Below are positions 5,533-6,170 of a DNA stretch of 6,170 bases, piece after piece. The notes under the pieces are model-generated. The model did no database searches. It was not told the DNA's origin and worked only from the letters and a program-made list of their open reading frames with translations. Origin of the DNA: an uncultured Bacillota bacterium (GTDB lineage Bacteria; Bacillota; Clostridia; Peptostreptococcales; Anaerovoracaceae); assembly GCA_902465215.1 (NCBI GenBank), contig CABQMM010000083.1, positions 1 to 6,170 of the forward strand. The letters are read 5' to 3'. Each line of letters starts with the position of its first letter. The first letter of the stretch is position 1. Position numbers and translations under genes: made by a program.

Positions 5533-5553
5533 CGGCTGTAGGAGGAAAAAATC

Positions 5554-6170
5554 ATGCGTACAATTAGATTATTCAAAGAAGATGTATATAAAAAGGAAGC
5601 TTCCGCTAAGATCACCTCAGTGGCGGAACGCGACGGCAAAACGATTGTGACGCTCGACCGCACAATCTTCTTCCCGACGGGAGGCGGACAGACCTGCGAC
5701 CTCGGCACGATTGCAGGAATCCCCGTTGCAGATGTGTATGAATATGAGGATGAAATCTATCACCAGCTGTCTGACAGCGACGGCACAACCGCCGCGCGCC
5801 CTGCACTTGCGGCCGGCGATGAAGTCAGCCTTGAGCTTGACTGGGCGCACCGTTTTGACAATATGCAGCGCCACTGCGGCGAACATATTTTGACCGGAAT
5901 TTTTTACCGCGAATGGGGCGGCACCAACCGCGGCTTCCACATGGGCGACGACTACATGACCATCGACATTGCGCTCGAGGAGGAAGCCCGCGTCGACTCG
6001 CTAACTTGGGAAATGTGCCTGGAGGCCGAGCGCTTGACGAACGAAGTCATCACGGCGGACCTTCCGATGATTACCCGTCACTTCGATACCTTTGAGGAAG
6101 CATCAAAAGAACCGATGCGCAAAAAACTTACTGTCGAACGCGACATCACGCTTGTCGGCATCGGCAAGCC
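5554..6170 (+). CDS. Alanyl-tRNA editing protein (AlaX type), N-terminal 205 residues, cut by window end
   Basis: This is a free-standing relative of the AlaRS editing domain, which hydrolyses mischarged Ser- or Gly-tRNA(Ala) in the cytoplasm. The signature LDRTIFFPTGGGQTCDLG spans residues 34-51. The first half of the zinc site is MQRHCGEHILTG with His107 and His111; the variant HCGEH in place of the commoner HTAxH is typical of this subfamily. The second half, usually a CxxxH or CCGTH-like motif, should follow VERDITLVGIGK at the window edge and is not visible. Full-length AlaX-L proteins run to about 380-400 residues with a DHHA1-like C-terminal domain, so about half is shown. Start ATG 5554 has AGGAGG at 5540-5545 with 8-nt spacing. 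It is divergent from the ZIP transporter. Confidence 0.93.
   Translation, partial: MRTIRLFKEDVYKKEASAKITSVAERDGKTIVTLDRTIFFPTGGGQTCDLGTIAGIPVADVYEYEDEIYHQLSDSDGTTAARPALAAGDEVSLELDWAHRFDNMQRHCGEHILTGIFYREWGGTNRGFHMGDDYMTIDIALEEEARVDSLTWEMCLEAERLTNEVITADLPMITRHFDTFEEASKEPMRKKLTVERDITLVGIGK

Overview
The window looks like a chromosomal segment of a spore-forming, Gram-positive Clostridia-type bacterium. The evidence is a classical SAM-I (S-box) riboswitch ahead of metK, strong purine-rich Shine-Dalgarno sites, textbook sigma-A promoters, and a CwlD-type cell-wall amidase of the kind used in spore cortex maturation. Genus cannot be assigned from sequence alone. There are six protein genes, two cut by the window edges. 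No tRNA, rRNA, CRISPR array or transposase was seen.

Left part (1-1284): the N-terminal two thirds of S-adenosylmethionine synthetase (metK, minus strand), preceded by a leader of about 345 nt. The leader holds a SAM-I riboswitch with an unusually long P3 arm, an intrinsic terminator, a 10-nt element perfectly complementary to the 5' strand of riboswitch helix P1, and a near-consensus promoter. That promoter overlaps, through a shared -35 region, a candidate divergent promoter for the next gene. High SAM should lock the aptamer and terminate metK transcription, which is standard S-box feedback.

Centre (1285-3514): an unrecognised 424-residue soluble protein on the plus strand converges, with a 19-bp gap, on a minus-strand three-helix membrane protein. 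The latter resembles DUF4282 and has an acidic, cysteine-rich tail. Upstream of it is a strong promoter, then an AT-rich intergenic stretch with three exact consensus DnaA boxes (TTATCCACA) in mixed orientation and a 12-bp palindrome between two of them. This is the most unusual non-coding signal in the window: a candidate DnaA-binding locus, either origin-like or regulatory.

Right part (3515-6170): a CwlD-like N-acetylmuramoyl-L-alanine amidase with a GTG start, then a GufA-type ZIP metal transporter whose TM3-TM4 loop is enlarged by a Cys/His-containing segment coded by hairpin-rich DNA; both are on the minus strand. Divergent from the transporter is the start of an alanyl-tRNA editing protein (AlaX type), cut by the window end just before its expected last zinc ligands. 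Most genes appear to be individually promoted housekeeping or accessory genes rather than one operon. No complete new multi-gene system is evident; the points worth following are the DnaA-box cluster, the riboswitch architecture, the Cys-rich membrane protein and the transporter loop.
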